Shown: positions 19,093-28,501 of the stretch, one piece after another | How positions within the stretch are numbered: the stretch's first letter is position 1 | Layout: every line of letters begins with the position of its first letter | Source of the DNA: CAWATZ01 sp963784995 | Lineage (GTDB): Bacteria > Planctomycetota > Planctomycetia > Gemmatales > Gemmataceae | Direction: 5' to 3' | Length of the DNA stretch: 64,000 nt | Assembly: GCA_963784995.1 (NCBI GenBank) | Contig: CAWATZ010000011.1 | Location: forward strand, 124,001 to 188,000 | Made by a program: the position numbers and the translations under genes | Notes under the pieces: generated by a model | Seen by the model: only the letters and a program-made list of their open reading frames with translations | Told to the model about the DNA's origin: nothing | The model's database searches: none

Positions 19093-19647
19093 ACCCAGGG
19101 CGTTGCCCTGGGCTATCGTGTTGCGCCCCTTCGGGGCGAAAGCCAACAGCCCCGAAGGGGCGCAACACGATAGCCCAGGGCATCGCCCTGGGTCAGGGGC
19201 CGAGGTGGACTTTCTCTTTCTCAGCCGCAATAAACAACGACGCCTATCGTCCTACACCTTCTCCGGCACCGCCCCTGCCACCCAGGGCGATGCCCTGGGC
19301 TATCGTGTTGCGCCCCTTCGGGGCGAAAGCCAACCGCCCCGAAGGGGCGCAACACGATAGCCCAGGGCATCGCCCTGGGTCAGGGGCCAAGGTGGCCTTC
19401 CTCTTTCTCAGTCGCAATAAACAACGACGCCTATCGTCCTACGCCTTCTCCGGCACCGCCCCTGCCACCCAGGGCGATGCCCTGGGCTATCGTGTTGCGC
19501 CCCTTCGGGGCGGTTGGCTTTCGTCCCGAAGGGGCGCAACACGATAGCCCAGGGCATCGCCCTGGGTCAAGGGCCAAGGTGGCCTTCCTCTTTCTCAGTC
19601 GCAATAAACAACGACGCCTATCGTCCTACACCTTCTCCGGCACCGCA
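19093..19647. repeat. Three tandem 187-bp units, each with a 46-bp nested inverted repeat
   Basis: Units begin at 19093, 19280 and 19467, with an exact period of 187 bp. Each holds an inverted repeat (19093-19193, 19280-19380, 19467-19567). Its arms contain a CCCAGGGC/GCCCTGGG hairpin and a GCCCC-TTCG-GGGC hairpin. A conserved ~80-bp tail follows in each unit. The tail of every unit ends with the last ~21 bases of the neighbouring oxidoreductase gene (codons AVPEKV plus stop), so that gene end was copied with the element. The third unit has a different loop. Related elements lie at 34354-34460 and 45660-45745. Confidence 0.95.
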
Positions 19648-21096
19648 AACGGCTTGCGATACTCGCGCGTCAGCAGCTTGTTGGCCTCGGCGTCGCCGAG
19701 GATGGTTTCGCTCTTGACGTCGATCGCGAGCTTGCGGCCAAGCTTGTACTTCGTCCCCTCCATGATCAGCTTGTGCTCGCGCAGGTAATCCTCCATGCGC
19801 TCCAGCGCCTCGTAAGCATCCTTGTTGTCGCCGAAGGCCTTGGTGCGCGGATCGAACGGCACCTGCTCGCCCAGGCGGTACGACACGTTGGCCAGGTGGC
19901 ACAGGGCGGCCGAATAGTGCCCTTCCAGGATGTCGGCGTTGAGGTCCTCGACGCGCCGGCTGCGGACGGCGGCAATGAAATTGGCAAAGTGGCCCTTGCC
20001 CGGCCCACGTTTGAACTCGGCGCTGAGCGTGGGCAACTCCTCCGGCTTGTTCTTGCCCTTGGGGTAGAAGATCAGCCCGTCCTTCTTGTGGGCGATGGTC
20101 CCGGCCTCGAAGTGGTAGGTGTTGCCGACCCTCTCGCCCAGGTAATCCTTGCTCGGCAGGCCGCGCACCTCGAAGATCAGCTGCGTCCCGCCAAAGTCCA
20201 TGATGCTGACCTGCGTGCTGGCCGTCTGGCCCTGGTCCTTGGGACCGAATCGGCCGCCGACGCTGATCACGCTCTTTGGCAGGGTGGCGCCGGGGATGGC
20301 CCAGCGGGCCCTGTCCATCTCGTGGACGCCCTGGTTGCCGATGTCGCCGTTGCCGAAATCCCAGAACCAGTGCCAGCGGTAGTGAACCAGGTTGGTGTGG
20401 AACGCCTGCTTCGGGGCCGGCCCCAGCCAGATGTCGAAATCCAGTTCCGCCGGCGGGTGGGTCGGCTTCTCGAAGCCGATGTTGCCGCGGGTGTTCCTGC
20501 CAGTGCCGTTGTCCTTGTAGCACAGGCCGCGGGAGATGAGCAGCTTGCCCAGCATGCCGGACTTGGCGTAAGCCTGGATGCGGTCGCCCTCGGTGTCGCT
20601 GCGGCTCTGGGTGCCGTGCTGCACGATGCGGCTGTACTTGCGGGCCGTCTCGACGGCGATGCGGCCCTCGTGGACGTTGTGGCTGCACGGCTTCTCGACG
20701 TAGACGTCCTTGCCGGCCTGGCAGGCCCAGATGGTCATCAGGGCGTGCCAGTGGTTCGGGCGTCGCGATGGTGACGACGTCGATGTCCTTGGCGTCCAGG
20801 GCCTTGCGAATGTCCTGGTAGGTCCGGGGCGTGTTCTTACCCTTGGACTCGACCTCCTTGCTGCGGCTGGCATGGAGGCGCGCATCGGGGTCGATCAGGG
20901 CGACGACCTGGACACCCTTCATGCCTGCAAAGGACTTGATGTGTTCTCGTCCGCGGCCATTGATGCCGGCCACGGCCACGCGGATGGTGTCATTGGCGCC
21001 CAGGACCTTGCCCGAGGACTTGGTCCCGGCGATGGTGACGGTGGCGGCAGCGGCCAGCGTCCCTTGCAGAAAATCACGGCGAGTCAGTTGCGACAT
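19626..21096 (-). CDS. Tat-exported Gfo/Idh/MocA oxidoreductase, frameshifted near 20757
   Basis: Rejoined, this is about 490 residues. A twin-arginine signal (SQLTRRDFLQGTLAAAATV) sets the start at 21096. It is followed by an NAD(P)-binding Rossmann fold (RVAVAGINGRGREHI), the family signature ATPNHWHALMTIWACQAGKD with VYVEKPCSHN (catalytic Lys-Pro), and a C-terminal domain with GNQGVHEMDRARWAI. The frame breaks between TIATP and NHWHA, consistent with one extra base at 20757. Planctomycetes have many such periplasmic sugar or inositol dehydrogenase-like enzymes. The substrate is unknown. Its last codons are repeated in the tandem array downstream. Confidence 0.88.
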
Positions 21097-21134
21097 CGAT
21101 CGGTTCCTCACTGGTGGGGGTTGGATGGTGAATT

Positions 21135-21173
21135 CCGGGACCGTGTCCCGGCGCTAGCGCTTCGGGCTTGTGT
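21135..21173. repeat. Half-palindrome overlapping the end of the 21154-22194 gene
   Basis: A hairpin CCGGGAC/GTCCCGG (21135-21151) joins a stretch matching, with one mismatch over 27 bases, one arm of the inverted repeat at 37976-38032 (compare CGCTTCGGGCTTGTGT). On the minus strand this arm encodes the last residues NTSPKR and the TAG stop of the oxidoreductase gene, so the element supplies that protein's C terminus. Confidence 0.75.
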
Positions 21174-22194
21174 TCCGGGCGGCTTCCTCGCGCGCCTTGG
21201 CGAGGACGTGGGCGACCTTGACGGGCACGCCGCCGTGCTTGCTGCTCTCGTGGGCGGCCTCCATGAACGCGAAAATCTCGATAGTCTCCTCGGCGCTGAC
21301 GGGCGGCTTGCCGCCGCGGAAGAACTTGCCGATCTCGACCAGCAGCGGCTCGTAGCTGCCCTGCACCTTCTCGTTGACCACGCCCTTGGTGCCGAAGGCG
21401 ACGACGCCATACTCGGCCTTGTTCGGCGGCCGGAGTCCCCGGAACGAGCCGATCCGGCCGTCCTTCCACACACCCGTCACAAGATCGGTGTCCTTCGTGT
21501 GGATGCGGGTCACTGACTCGCAGCCGGGGCCCATCACGGCGTATAAGGCCTCGACGCCGTGGATGCCATACCAGAACAGGTCCGGGAACTGCGGCTGGAT
21601 CAGCTCGCAGGCCCCATAAGTTAAACAACCCTGCACGTCGCCGAGTTTCGGGTTGCTTCGCAAGGCGGTGATGGTCGGGTAATAACGCAGCGACGAGGTC
21701 GAGAAGCACGGGACCTTGTATTCCTTGGCCAGGTCAAAGATCTGGATCACGTCGGCCAGGGAGCCGGCACAGGGCTTGTCGATGAACACCGGCTTGCCCG
21801 CCTTGATGACTGGCTTGACCTGCTCCAGGTGCGGCCGGCCATCGACGCTTTCCAGAAGGACCACGTCCACCCTGGGCAGCAGAACATCGATGGAATCGAC
21901 AATCTCGACACCATACGTCTCCTTCAGGACCTTGGTGAATTTGGGAATGCGCCCCGTGCTAAGTTGGGGAAGGTCGGGGCTGCCGCCGGGAAAGGCCGCG
22001 ACCACGCGCATGCCGGCCAGTCCCAGTCTTTCATTGGCCTTGGGGTCGTTGAGCAGTTTGGTGAAGGCTTCGACGTGGGAGGTATCCAGGCCGATGATGC
22101 CGGCCCGGAGCGGTTTGACCTCCTCGCCGGGAGCGAGAGCGGGAATAAGCAAACAGGCCAGGGCGAGAGGAGCGAGACAAGGCATCCAGCGCAC
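21154..22194 (-). CDS. Secreted Gfo/Idh/MocA-like oxidoreductase
   Basis: This 346-residue protein has a Sec signal peptide (MRWMPCLAPLALACLLIPAL) followed by a dinucleotide-binding fold. It starts LRAGIIGLDTSHVEAFTKLL, where GxDTSH replaces the usual GxGxxG, as in a planctomycete subgroup. The catalytic-type motif GKPVFIDKPCAG is present, and the C-terminal domain has GIHGVEALYAVMGPG. It lies upstream of the Tat oxidoreductase on the same strand with a gap of under 60 bases, so they are probably one operon. Cofactor binding is uncertain given the altered glycine motif. The C-terminal six residues come from a repeat element. Confidence 0.86.
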   Translation of the reverse strand: MRWMPCLAPLALACLLIPALAPGEEVKPLRAGIIGLDTSHVEAFTKLLNDPKANERLGLAGMRVVAAFPGGSPDLPQLSTGRIPKFTKVLKETYGVEIVDSIDVLLPRVDVVLLESVDGRPHLEQVKPVIKAGKPVFIDKPCAGSLADVIQIFDLAKEYKVPCFSTSSLRYYPTITALRSNPKLGDVQGCLTYGACELIQPQFPDLFWYGIHGVEALYAVMGPGCESVTRIHTKDTDLVTGVWKDGRIGSFRGLRPPNKAEYGVVAFGTKGVVNEKVQGSYEPLLVEIGKFFRGGKPPVSAEETIEIFAFMEAAHESSKHGGVPVKVAHVLAKAREEAARNTSPKR

Positions 22195-22310
22195 GGGAGC
22201 GTCCTCCGAGGAAAAACAGGCGGGCAGTGGTCAGGTCGGCAGTGGTTATTATGATAACGCGCGGCGGGCGGTCAACCTACAGGTTGTTTCACGAATTTCG
22301 GGGAAAGATC

Positions 22311-23688
22311 ATGCAGCGATACGTCCGGTTCGGTCTTGTGGTGGCAATGTTCCTGGGTCTGGTGTGGTCGGGAGTCGCGGCGGAACCGGCCCAGAAGGGC
22401 TGGAAGGCGGGCGTGGCCAGGGTCAAGATCACCCCGGAAAAGCTGATGTGGATGTCCGGTTACAGCAGCCGGGACAGGCCGGCCGAGGGGACGCTGCACG
22501 ACCTCTGGGCCAAGGCGCTGGTGCTGGAAGATCCGGAAGGGACGCGGGCCGTGCTGGTCACGATGGACCTGGTCGGCATCAGCCGGGAACTGTCGCAGAA
22601 GGTGTGCGCCGAGCTGAAGAGCAAGTACGGGTTCGAGCGGCAGGCCATCGCCCTGTCGGCGTCGCACACACACACGGGTCCGGTGATCCGCTCGAACCTG
22701 ATCACGATGTATAACCTGGACCAGGAACAGCAGAAATGGATCGAGGACTATGCCCACACCCTGCGCCAAAAGCTGATCGCCGTGGTGGGCAGCGCTCTGA
22801 AGGACCTGGCCCCGGCCCGGCTGGAGTGGGGTAGCGGCACAACCACGTTTGCCGTCAACCGCCGCAACAACAAGGAGGCCGACGTTCCGGAGCTGATCAA
22901 GAAGGGCGAGCTGAAGGGCCCAGTGGATCACGACGTCCCGGTGCTGGCGGTGCGCGGCGACAAGGGACAATTGCGAGCGGTGATTTGCGGCTATGCCTGT
23001 CATGCGACGGTGCTGTCGTTCTACAAGTGGTCGGGCGACTGGCCCGGCTTTGCCCAGATCGCGCTGGAGAAGGCCCATCCGGGGGCCGTGGCCCTGTTCT
23101 GGGCGGGCTGCGGCGCCGACCAGAACCCGCTGCCGCGCCGCAGCGTCGCCCTGGCCGAGAAGTACGGCGACATGCTGGCCGACAGCGTCAACGCCGTGCT
23201 GGGCAAGCCGATGACGCCGATCATGGGCCGGCTCAACATGAGCTATAGGGAGATCGCTCTGCCCTTCAGCGATATGCCATCGCGGGAGCAGCTGATCAAG
23301 GACACGCTGGACAGGAACAAGTATGTGGTGAGCCGGGCCAAACACTTGCTCAAGCAGATTGAGGAGAAGGGCTCGCTGGCGGGGACGTATCCGTACCCGG
23401 TGCAGGCGTGGCAGCTGGGGGATGGGCCGACGTGGGTGATCCTGGGCGGCGAGGTGGTGGTGGACTACGCGCTGCGGCTGAAGAAGGAACTGGGCGGCCA
23501 GACGTGGGTGATGGGATACGCCAACGACGTGATGGCGTACATCCCGTCGCTGCGGGTGCTGAAGGAGGGCGGCTACGAGGGGGGCGGGCAGCATGGTCTA
23601 TTACGGGCTGCCGACGGTGTGGGGGACGAGCATTGAGAAGGACATTGTCAAGGCGGTACGGGAGCAGGTGAAGAAGGTGCGAGAGTGA
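22311..23688 (+). CDS. Neutral/alkaline ceramidase-like secreted protein, frameshifted near 23587
   Basis: About 458 residues when rejoined. The signal peptide MQRYVRFGLVVAMFLGLVWS follows GGGGAAAG. The body matches neutral/alkaline non-lysosomal ceramidase-type proteins of planctomycetes: AGVARVKITPEKLMWMSGY, the SASHTHTGPVI metal-binding block, YACHATVL and WAGCGADQNPLPR. Such enzymes hydrolyse amides such as ceramide using zinc, but many planctomycete members are uncharacterised. The last 14-15 codons of the long frame are spurious. The homologous ending (MVYYGLPTVWGTSIEKDIV) is in the next frame to a stop at 23688, which indicates one extra base in the G-rich stretch near 23587. Confidence 0.85.
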
Positions 23689-23927
23689 GCAAGCTCATCA
23701 ATCATGACAAGGCAATCGAATACCTGGGTAAGCTTCCCGATCCAATCGTCCAGGCTTTGATTCAGTATGCCTATGGGAAAATCTTCGTGGAGGATCTGCT
23801 CACGGATCTGCAAGGGGATTTCGATTTGCTCTTTTTCTTCAAATCCCTGGAAGCATTGCTCCGTGATCGTGAGCGGCTGGCAAAAGCTCTCAAGGGAGAA
23901 GTACAGGACACATTCGCGAGAGATTAA
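23685..23927 (+). CDS. Small hypothetical protein (80 aa)
   Basis: A GTG start overlaps the true stop of the ceramidase-like gene (GTGA), which suggests translational coupling. The product is helical and acidic/hydrophobic (YLGKLPDPIVQALIQYAYG, DFDLLFFFKSLEALLRDRERL) with no known motif. Base composition is lower in GC than its neighbours, so recent acquisition is possible. Function unknown. Confidence 0.5.
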   Translation: MSKLINHDKAIEYLGKLPDPIVQALIQYAYGKIFVEDLLTDLQGDFDLLFFFKSLEALLRDRERLAKALKGEVQDTFARD

Positions 23928-24058
23928 GCAGCCAGTCGTCTCCTGGACAGGCGGCAGTGGGATGATGCTTCAATCACATCAACACTGACGATGCGGCCAC
24001 ATCGCGACCTTACCCTTTGCGTACTTATCCGCCTCGCCGATCAAGCGACGGCACCAGT

Positions 24059-24865
24059 TCAATACCTCCATCCGTGTTCAAGCAGCACGTCTTCTATCAT
24101 CTTCTCCCGACCGTACAGATGGTCAACAATCGCAGCCAGGCGATAATCGATTGTATGCTCATTGTTAACTCCCCCGCCTTCAATTGATCGCATTTCGCTG
24201 TACCACAAGTCCGTTTGTCGTTGAGCAAACAAGTTGGCTGCTTGCTGAATCTGCTTCAGTCCGTCACTGAAAGCTCCCGACAGGCCCGACTGAATAATGC
24301 GCATGTAACAGCATTGGGTCTCAAGGAACAACCCACACTCCGGCTGTTTTTCCAGGGCCGAAAGGTACTTTCTCCATTCGGCGAAGTAGCTGCCCGAAAC
24401 CATTGCGGAAACATGTCCAACATCCGCAAACGTGGGTACGGTCATGGCAGATCGCCAACAGGAAAAATCAGGCAACAAATCCATCAGGTGCTGTTGAAAC
24501 TGGCCAGTCACAAGCCGAGCGACATAAATAGTTGGCCCGAACCAGAACGGGTATCCGATCACGTCGGCATGATAGTACGGCCGAAGGACCGATGCAACTC
24601 TCCCAGCGGCTGTGAGCGCGACAGTCAATGAGTTCCTTGGGTTAGCAAGGGCATGCTTCCACTCGCAAAGCCCAAGCTCAGTCCAGCTATCAAAAGCACT
24701 CATCAAGGACTCGCCTTGAGTGGTTGCTTGTACCGAACTGCGAATAGCTTTGTCGGGAATCCGCTTTGGGTCGCAGATTCTCGCCAGTTTTTTCAACGTC
24801 TTGTAGCGAGACTGAACAGACACCACAACCTCCACGATTCTCCGATTTCCCAGTTGAAGGCTCAT
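24059..24865 (-). CDS. Hypothetical protein downstream of an RHH-gene remnant
   Basis: Start set at MSLQLGNRRIVEVVV (24865), because that ATG overlaps the TGA of a remnant coding for an RHH-gene C terminus, the same arrangement as at 25820-25823. The 268-residue product is soluble, with tryptophan- and tyrosine-rich segments (YPFWFGPTIYVARLV; DFSCWRSAMTVPTFADVGHV). It is not recognised. Lower GC than the neighbours and the cassette-like position suggest a mobile or accessory gene. A longer frame to 25024 exists but overlaps the remnant. Confidence 0.5.
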   Translation of the reverse strand: MSLQLGNRRIVEVVVSVQSRYKTLKKLARICDPKRIPDKAIRSSVQATTQGESLMSAFDSWTELGLCEWKHALANPRNSLTVALTAAGRVASVLRPYYHADVIGYPFWFGPTIYVARLVTGQFQQHLMDLLPDFSCWRSAMTVPTFADVGHVSAMVSGSYFAEWRKYLSALEKQPECGLFLETQCCYMRIIQSGLSGAFSDGLKQIQQAANLFAQRQTDLWYSEMRSIEGGGVNNEHTIDYRLAAIVDHLYGREKMIEDVLLEHGWRY

Positions 24866-24932
24866 GGCGAGCCTACCAACTCGGTGACGTCGCGACAGCG
24901 CTGTTTCAGCAGCGCAGCCGACTGGGTGCGAA
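24861..24932 (-). pseudogene. Remnant of an RHH-type gene C terminus
   Basis: The minus strand encodes VRTQSAALLKQRCRDVTELV plus GSP and a stop, almost the same as the C terminus of the 25820-26233 gene (VRAQATALLKQRGHDVTELV, GSP, stop). Nucleotide identity is about 80% across 72 bases. The N-terminal part is missing, so this is a truncated duplicate. Confidence 0.75.
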
Positions 24933-24977
24933 CCGGCAAGCCATATGCAAAACCTCCTCGGCGGCAACCCTCGTTCT

Positions 24978-25388
24978 TTAACGGGGAGCGCTCGTTGGGA
25001 GTGGGTAGAAGTAAGCTCCTTCAATGCTCAGTTCGCCCAGCTTCGTCCCGCCCCACCAGGTCGGGCAAGCTCGCGGTCCCCCGACCCGCTGCTGAACGGC
25101 CAGGACATCCTGGGCGATGGGGTTCTTTGCCCCGACTACCTTGACCTGGAGAGGATGAATCCAGAAGGGCGCAGGGATCTGCCGGATCACCGCGTTCACG
25201 CGCCGGTAGGCAGGCCTCCTTGCCCCATCATCCCCCACCAGCGGCGTGACCAGATAGAGGAACCACTCGCCGCTGGGGCTCTCTTTCGCCCAGAAGGCGG
25301 CGTTCACGGGGACTCCCTCTTCCACGAGCCGATTGACGAGTTTCTGGCCGTCCTCGATCTGCATCTCTACCAGCGTCTCATGATTCAT
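24978..25388 (-). CDS. Conserved hypothetical protein (136 aa) in the HNH operon
   Basis: This protein starts 6 bases after the HNH gene stop on the same strand. The sequence has a strand-helix pattern with SPSGEWFLYLVTPLVGDDG, a segment beginning AYRRVNAVIRQIP, and tryptophan-rich CPTWWGGTKLGEL. I recall similar small proteins in planctomycetes and cyanobacteria, with no function attached. It is probably co-transcribed with the RHH and HNH genes. Confidence 0.65.
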   Translation of the reverse strand: MNHETLVEMQIEDGQKLVNRLVEEGVPVNAAFWAKESPSGEWFLYLVTPLVGDDGARRPAYRRVNAVIRQIPAPFWIHPLQVKVVGAKNPIAQDVLAVQQRVGGPRACPTWWGGTKLGELSIEGAYFYPLPTSAPR

Positions 25389-25394
25389 GGCAGT

Positions 25395-25823
25395 TCAGTC
25401 CAGGGGCGGATGCCAACCAACGGAAACCCAGGCGCGACGGGCCAGCACCAGAATGGGACGGTTCAGGTTCAGCGCCACAACGGTCGCTCGCCCAGACGGA
25501 GTCAGGCCGATGATTTGATCCCCTTCCTGCGACCAGGAGAAATGCTCTTTCCAGACCTGCTGTCGGGGATTGAACAGACGGACCAGCTCCCCTGTGATGG
25601 GATCGAGGGCAGCAATTCGGTCATTCTTGTGGTCATTGCAAAGCGAACAGGCCAGCCAGAGGTTGTCTTCCACAGTCAGGCCGCCCAGGGCCTCCGGAAT
25701 GAGATGATCGAATTCCATCGGCATCCCGACAATTGCCTCCGCGCTGAGACAGTACCCACAGCGATGCCGGGCCGCCACCGAGACCGAGTCTCGGAGCGCC
25801 TTGGGGATGTACGTGCGGCTCAT
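25395..25823 (-). CDS. HNH endonuclease
   Basis: This 142-residue protein contains a complete HNH nuclease fold: the zinc-binding pair CGYC near residue 22, the catalytic FDHLIPEALGG segment, and NLWLACSLCNDHKND with the second zinc pair and the final H. It matches the HNH proteins found in planctomycetes and cyanobacteria beside small partner genes. Its ATG overlaps the TGA of the upstream RHH gene. Whether it cuts invading DNA or serves in a mobile cassette cannot be told. Confidence 0.92.
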   Translation of the reverse strand: MSRTYIPKALRDSVSVAARHRCGYCLSAEAIVGMPMEFDHLIPEALGGLTVEDNLWLACSLCNDHKNDRIAALDPITGELVRLFNPRQQVWKEHFSWSQEGDQIIGLTPSGRATVVALNLNRPILVLARRAWVSVGWHPPLD

Positions 25824-26233
25824 GGCGAGCCGACCAGTTCGGTTACGTCGTGACCGCGCTGTTTGAGCAGTGCAGTCGCCTGCGCACGGACCAGCATCAC
25901 CTTTTCGTATTGCCGCATCAGGCTTGACAGGATCTGGTTTTCGGCTTCGGTCAGCCCCTCACGCTGGCGTTTGAAATGCAGGTCCTGGATCTCCGCGGAC
26001 ACGTCCGCGCCCAGTCGATTGCGGGCGGCTCGCCAGAGGGCCTCATCGTCCAGCAAGGAGAGGACCGCAACCGCCTGGGCAAGGTCGGCAGGCAGCGCAT
26101 CCACCACTGGCATGGCCGCGGCCAGAACACCCACGGCTTCCTCCTCGGCAGTCCGGTTCGCCCGCTCGGCGCACTGCTTGAGTTGGGTATACAGCGACTC
26201 AGGGACGTTCAGAGTGAGGGTTTGGATGGACAT
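25820..26233 (-). CDS. Ribbon-helix-helix-type regulator/antitoxin-like protein
   Basis: The N terminus (MSIQTLTLNVPESLYTQLKQ) has the strand-helix pattern of RHH/CopG-type DNA-binding proteins. A helical tail follows, ending in DVTELVGSP. At 137 residues it is longer than a simple CopG antitoxin. It is first in the operon that continues with the HNH gene (4-base overlap) and could autoregulate it. A degraded copy of its 3' end lies at 24861-24932. Confidence 0.68.
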   Translation of the reverse strand: MSIQTLTLNVPESLYTQLKQCAERANRTAEEEAVGVLAAAMPVVDALPADLAQAVAVLSLLDDEALWRAARNRLGADVSAEIQDLHFKRQREGLTEAENQILSSLMRQYEKVMLVRAQATALLKQRGHDVTELVGSP

Positions 26234-26380
26234 GGTCGCACTTCTCCTTTTCCTTCAATCTATCGTCCCAGGCGTCCATTCACCACCCCAGCTCAACTTC
26301 CTGGCCAAAAAACGCGGCAAGGTGCTGACCTTCAAGCAAGTCCATAAACTAACGAGACTCAACCACAACGGAGAACAACG
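26234..26380. promoter_or_regulatory. Divergent intergenic region
   Basis: This 147-bp gap separates the RHH operon (minus) from the PHP-like gene (plus). It must contain both promoters. No clear repeat or operator symmetry was seen. AACGGAGAACA before 26381 is a plausible weak ribosome binding site. Confidence 0.4.
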
Positions 26381-28483
26381 ATGAGTCCTCTCCCCTTCCT
26401 CCTCGCCGGTCTATTCAGCTCACTGGCCGCCCCCGAACCTGTGGCCATTGATCTCTCGGCATACAAGCCCACCTCGGGAGTCGCCGTCCGCCAGGACGAT
26501 ACCCGTCTGCGCATCGCCTGGCCGATGGCGGACGGCGAACACGGCGTGCTGCTCCTGCATTTGCAGCCGGATCAGCCTCTGATCGAGGAGCTGGCGATTG
26601 CCCGCACTGCGGACGGTCCCGCCGTGCCGCTGCTCCGCAAGGTCAACCCGGTCACGTTCCTGACCGTCGGCGAGCGCGACCTGAGCAAGCAGGGCTGGAA
26701 CGCCTTCTTCGACAATCCGCCGCGCCGGCCGCATCAGACGTTCCCGGCCGTGCTGGAGCGGAAGCGGGTTCGCGTCCAGAGCCAGGGCCGGCGCAGCACG
26801 GTCATCCTGGACGGTCTGTCCGCCGGTCCGTTTCATGGCGACCTGCGTTTCACCGTCTATCCGGGCTGCCGGCTCGTTCACGCCGAGGCCGTCCTCAGCA
26901 CGGAAAAAGACGCCTGTGCCATTCTCTACGACGCCGGGCTGAGCAGCCCGACGCCGGAATGGAAGAGTATCGCCTGGATAGACACTCGCGATCAACTCCA
27001 GCGCGTCGCGGCAACTTCGCAGAAGCCAGCCGCTCCCGTTGCCGCCAGGCATCGGGCCATCGTCGCGGAGAGTGCCGGCGGTTCGGTGGCGGTGTTCCCG
27101 CCGCCGCATCAGTACCTGTATCCGCTGGACTTCGCGGAGAACTTCAAGTTTGTCTGGCACGGACACGGCTTTCAGAAGCTGGGCGACAGCTGGGGATTCG
27201 GCGTTCGCCAGCCTCCGGAGGGCGACAAGCGCTTCGTGCCCTGGGTCAACGCTCCGCCGCGCACCCAGCAGCGACTGAGCGTTTTCTATCTTCTCAGCTC
27301 CGGCAAGGCGGACCAGGCGCTGGAGCAGGTCCGTGCCTTCACGCATGGGGACCGCTTCAAGAAGCTCGACGGCTTCCGGACGTTCACCAGTCACTATCAC
27401 ATCGAACATACGCTGGACTTTGTCCGCAAGCAGAGGGAACAGCAGACGGATCAGGTTCCGCGGGGTCTGGAAAATCCGGGCTTCGTGAAAACCTTCAAGG
27501 CCCACGGTGTTGACATCGTCCACCTGGCCGAGTTCCACGTGGCCCACACGCCGGAGCTGAACGCCCAGCGATTGACGCTGCTGAAGACGCTGCACGAGGA
27601 ATGCCGGCGGCTGTCGGACGCCGGCTTCCTGCTGCTGCCGGGCGAGGAGCCGAACGTGCAGCTGGGCGGCCACTGGATCAGCCTTTTCCCCAGGCCGGTC
27701 TACTGGCTGCTCCATCCCAAACCGGGAACGCCCTTCGAGCAGAAGCTCGAAGGGTACGGCACGGTCTACGCCATCCACACCGCCGCGGACGTGCTGCGGC
27801 TGATGGAGAAGGAGAAGGGACTGATGTGGACCGCCCACCCACGAACCAAGTCGTCGTATGGCTTTCCCGACAAGTACAGCGACAGCGACTTCTACCGCTC
27901 CGATCGCTTCCTGGGCGCGGCCTGGAAGGCGCTGCCGGCGGACCTGTCGCAGCCCCGGCTCGGCACGCGGGCCCTGGACCTGCTGAGCGACATGGCCAAC
28001 TGGGGACAGCGCAAGTATGTGCTGGGAGAAGTCGATGTCTTCAAGGTCGAGCCGCACTACGAACTTTACGGCCATGCGAACGTCAACTACCTCAAGCTCG
28101 ACAAGCTGCCGCGCTTCGAGGATGGCTGGCAGCCGGTTCTCGACGCCTTGCGCGGCGGACGCTTCTTCGTCAGCACCGGCGAGGTGTTGCTGCCGGAGTT
28201 CCGCGTCGGAGGAAAGGAGAGCGGACAAACCCTCCGTCTTGCCGGCGGCAAGACGGAGGTTGAGGCTTTGGTTGAGTGGACCTTTCCACCCGCGTTTGCC
28301 GAGATTGTCTGGGGTGACGGCAAGCGAACGCACCGGCAACGCATCGACCTCAGCGACAGCCCGGCCTTCTCCAGCCGGAAGCTGCGCGTCCCGGTGGAAC
28401 TGCCGGGTGCGAAGTGGGTTCGCCTGGAGGTCTGGGACGTGGCCGTCAACGGGGCCTTCAGCCAGCCGGTCTGGATTGAATAG
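26381..28483 (+). CDS. Secreted CehA/McbA-like (PHP-type) metallohydrolase
   Basis: This 700-residue protein has a probable signal sequence (MSPLPFLLAGLFSSLAAP). The central part carries histidine-rich motifs that fit the PHP superfamily proteins related to CehA/McbA: FTSHYHIEHTLDF, HLAEFHVAHTPEL, LLLPGEEPNVQLGGHWISL, MWTAHPRTKSSYG and LYGHANVNYLKLD. PHP enzymes use bound metals for phosphoester or carbamate hydrolysis. The N-terminal ~280 residues and C-terminal ~130 residues are beta-rich accessory domains. Substrate unknown. Confidence 0.72.
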   Translation: MSPLPFLLAGLFSSLAAPEPVAIDLSAYKPTSGVAVRQDDTRLRIAWPMADGEHGVLLLHLQPDQPLIEELAIARTADGPAVPLLRKVNPVTFLTVGERDLSKQGWNAFFDNPPRRPHQTFPAVLERKRVRVQSQGRRSTVILDGLSAGPFHGDLRFTVYPGCRLVHAEAVLSTEKDACAILYDAGLSSPTPEWKSIAWIDTRDQLQRVAATSQKPAAPVAARHRAIVAESAGGSVAVFPPPHQYLYPLDFAENFKFVWHGHGFQKLGDSWGFGVRQPPEGDKRFVPWVNAPPRTQQRLSVFYLLSSGKADQALEQVRAFTHGDRFKKLDGFRTFTSHYHIEHTLDFVRKQREQQTDQVPRGLENPGFVKTFKAHGVDIVHLAEFHVAHTPELNAQRLTLLKTLHEECRRLSDAGFLLLPGEEPNVQLGGHWISLFPRPVYWLLHPKPGTPFEQKLEGYGTVYAIHTAADVLRLMEKEKGLMWTAHPRTKSSYGFPDKYSDSDFYRSDRFLGAAWKALPADLSQPRLGTRALDLLSDMANWGQRKYVLGEVDVFKVEPHYELYGHANVNYLKLDKLPRFEDGWQPVLDALRGGRFFVSTGEVLLPEFRVGGKESGQTLRLAGGKTEVEALVEWTFPPAFAEIVWGDGKRTHRQRIDLSDSPAFSSRKLRVPVELPGAKWVRLEVWDVAVNGAFSQPVWIE

Positions 28484-28501
28484 CCCCGAAGGACGCCGTT
28501 T

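Noticed and set aside
19093..19647. Possible CRISPR array
   Set aside because: The units are 187 bp, near-identical along their whole length and palindromic; there are no short repeats with unique spacers and no cas genes.
24866..25024. N-terminal extension of the 24059 gene
   Set aside because: The extension overlaps the remnant of an RHH-type gene in another frame, so it is not likely to be coding.
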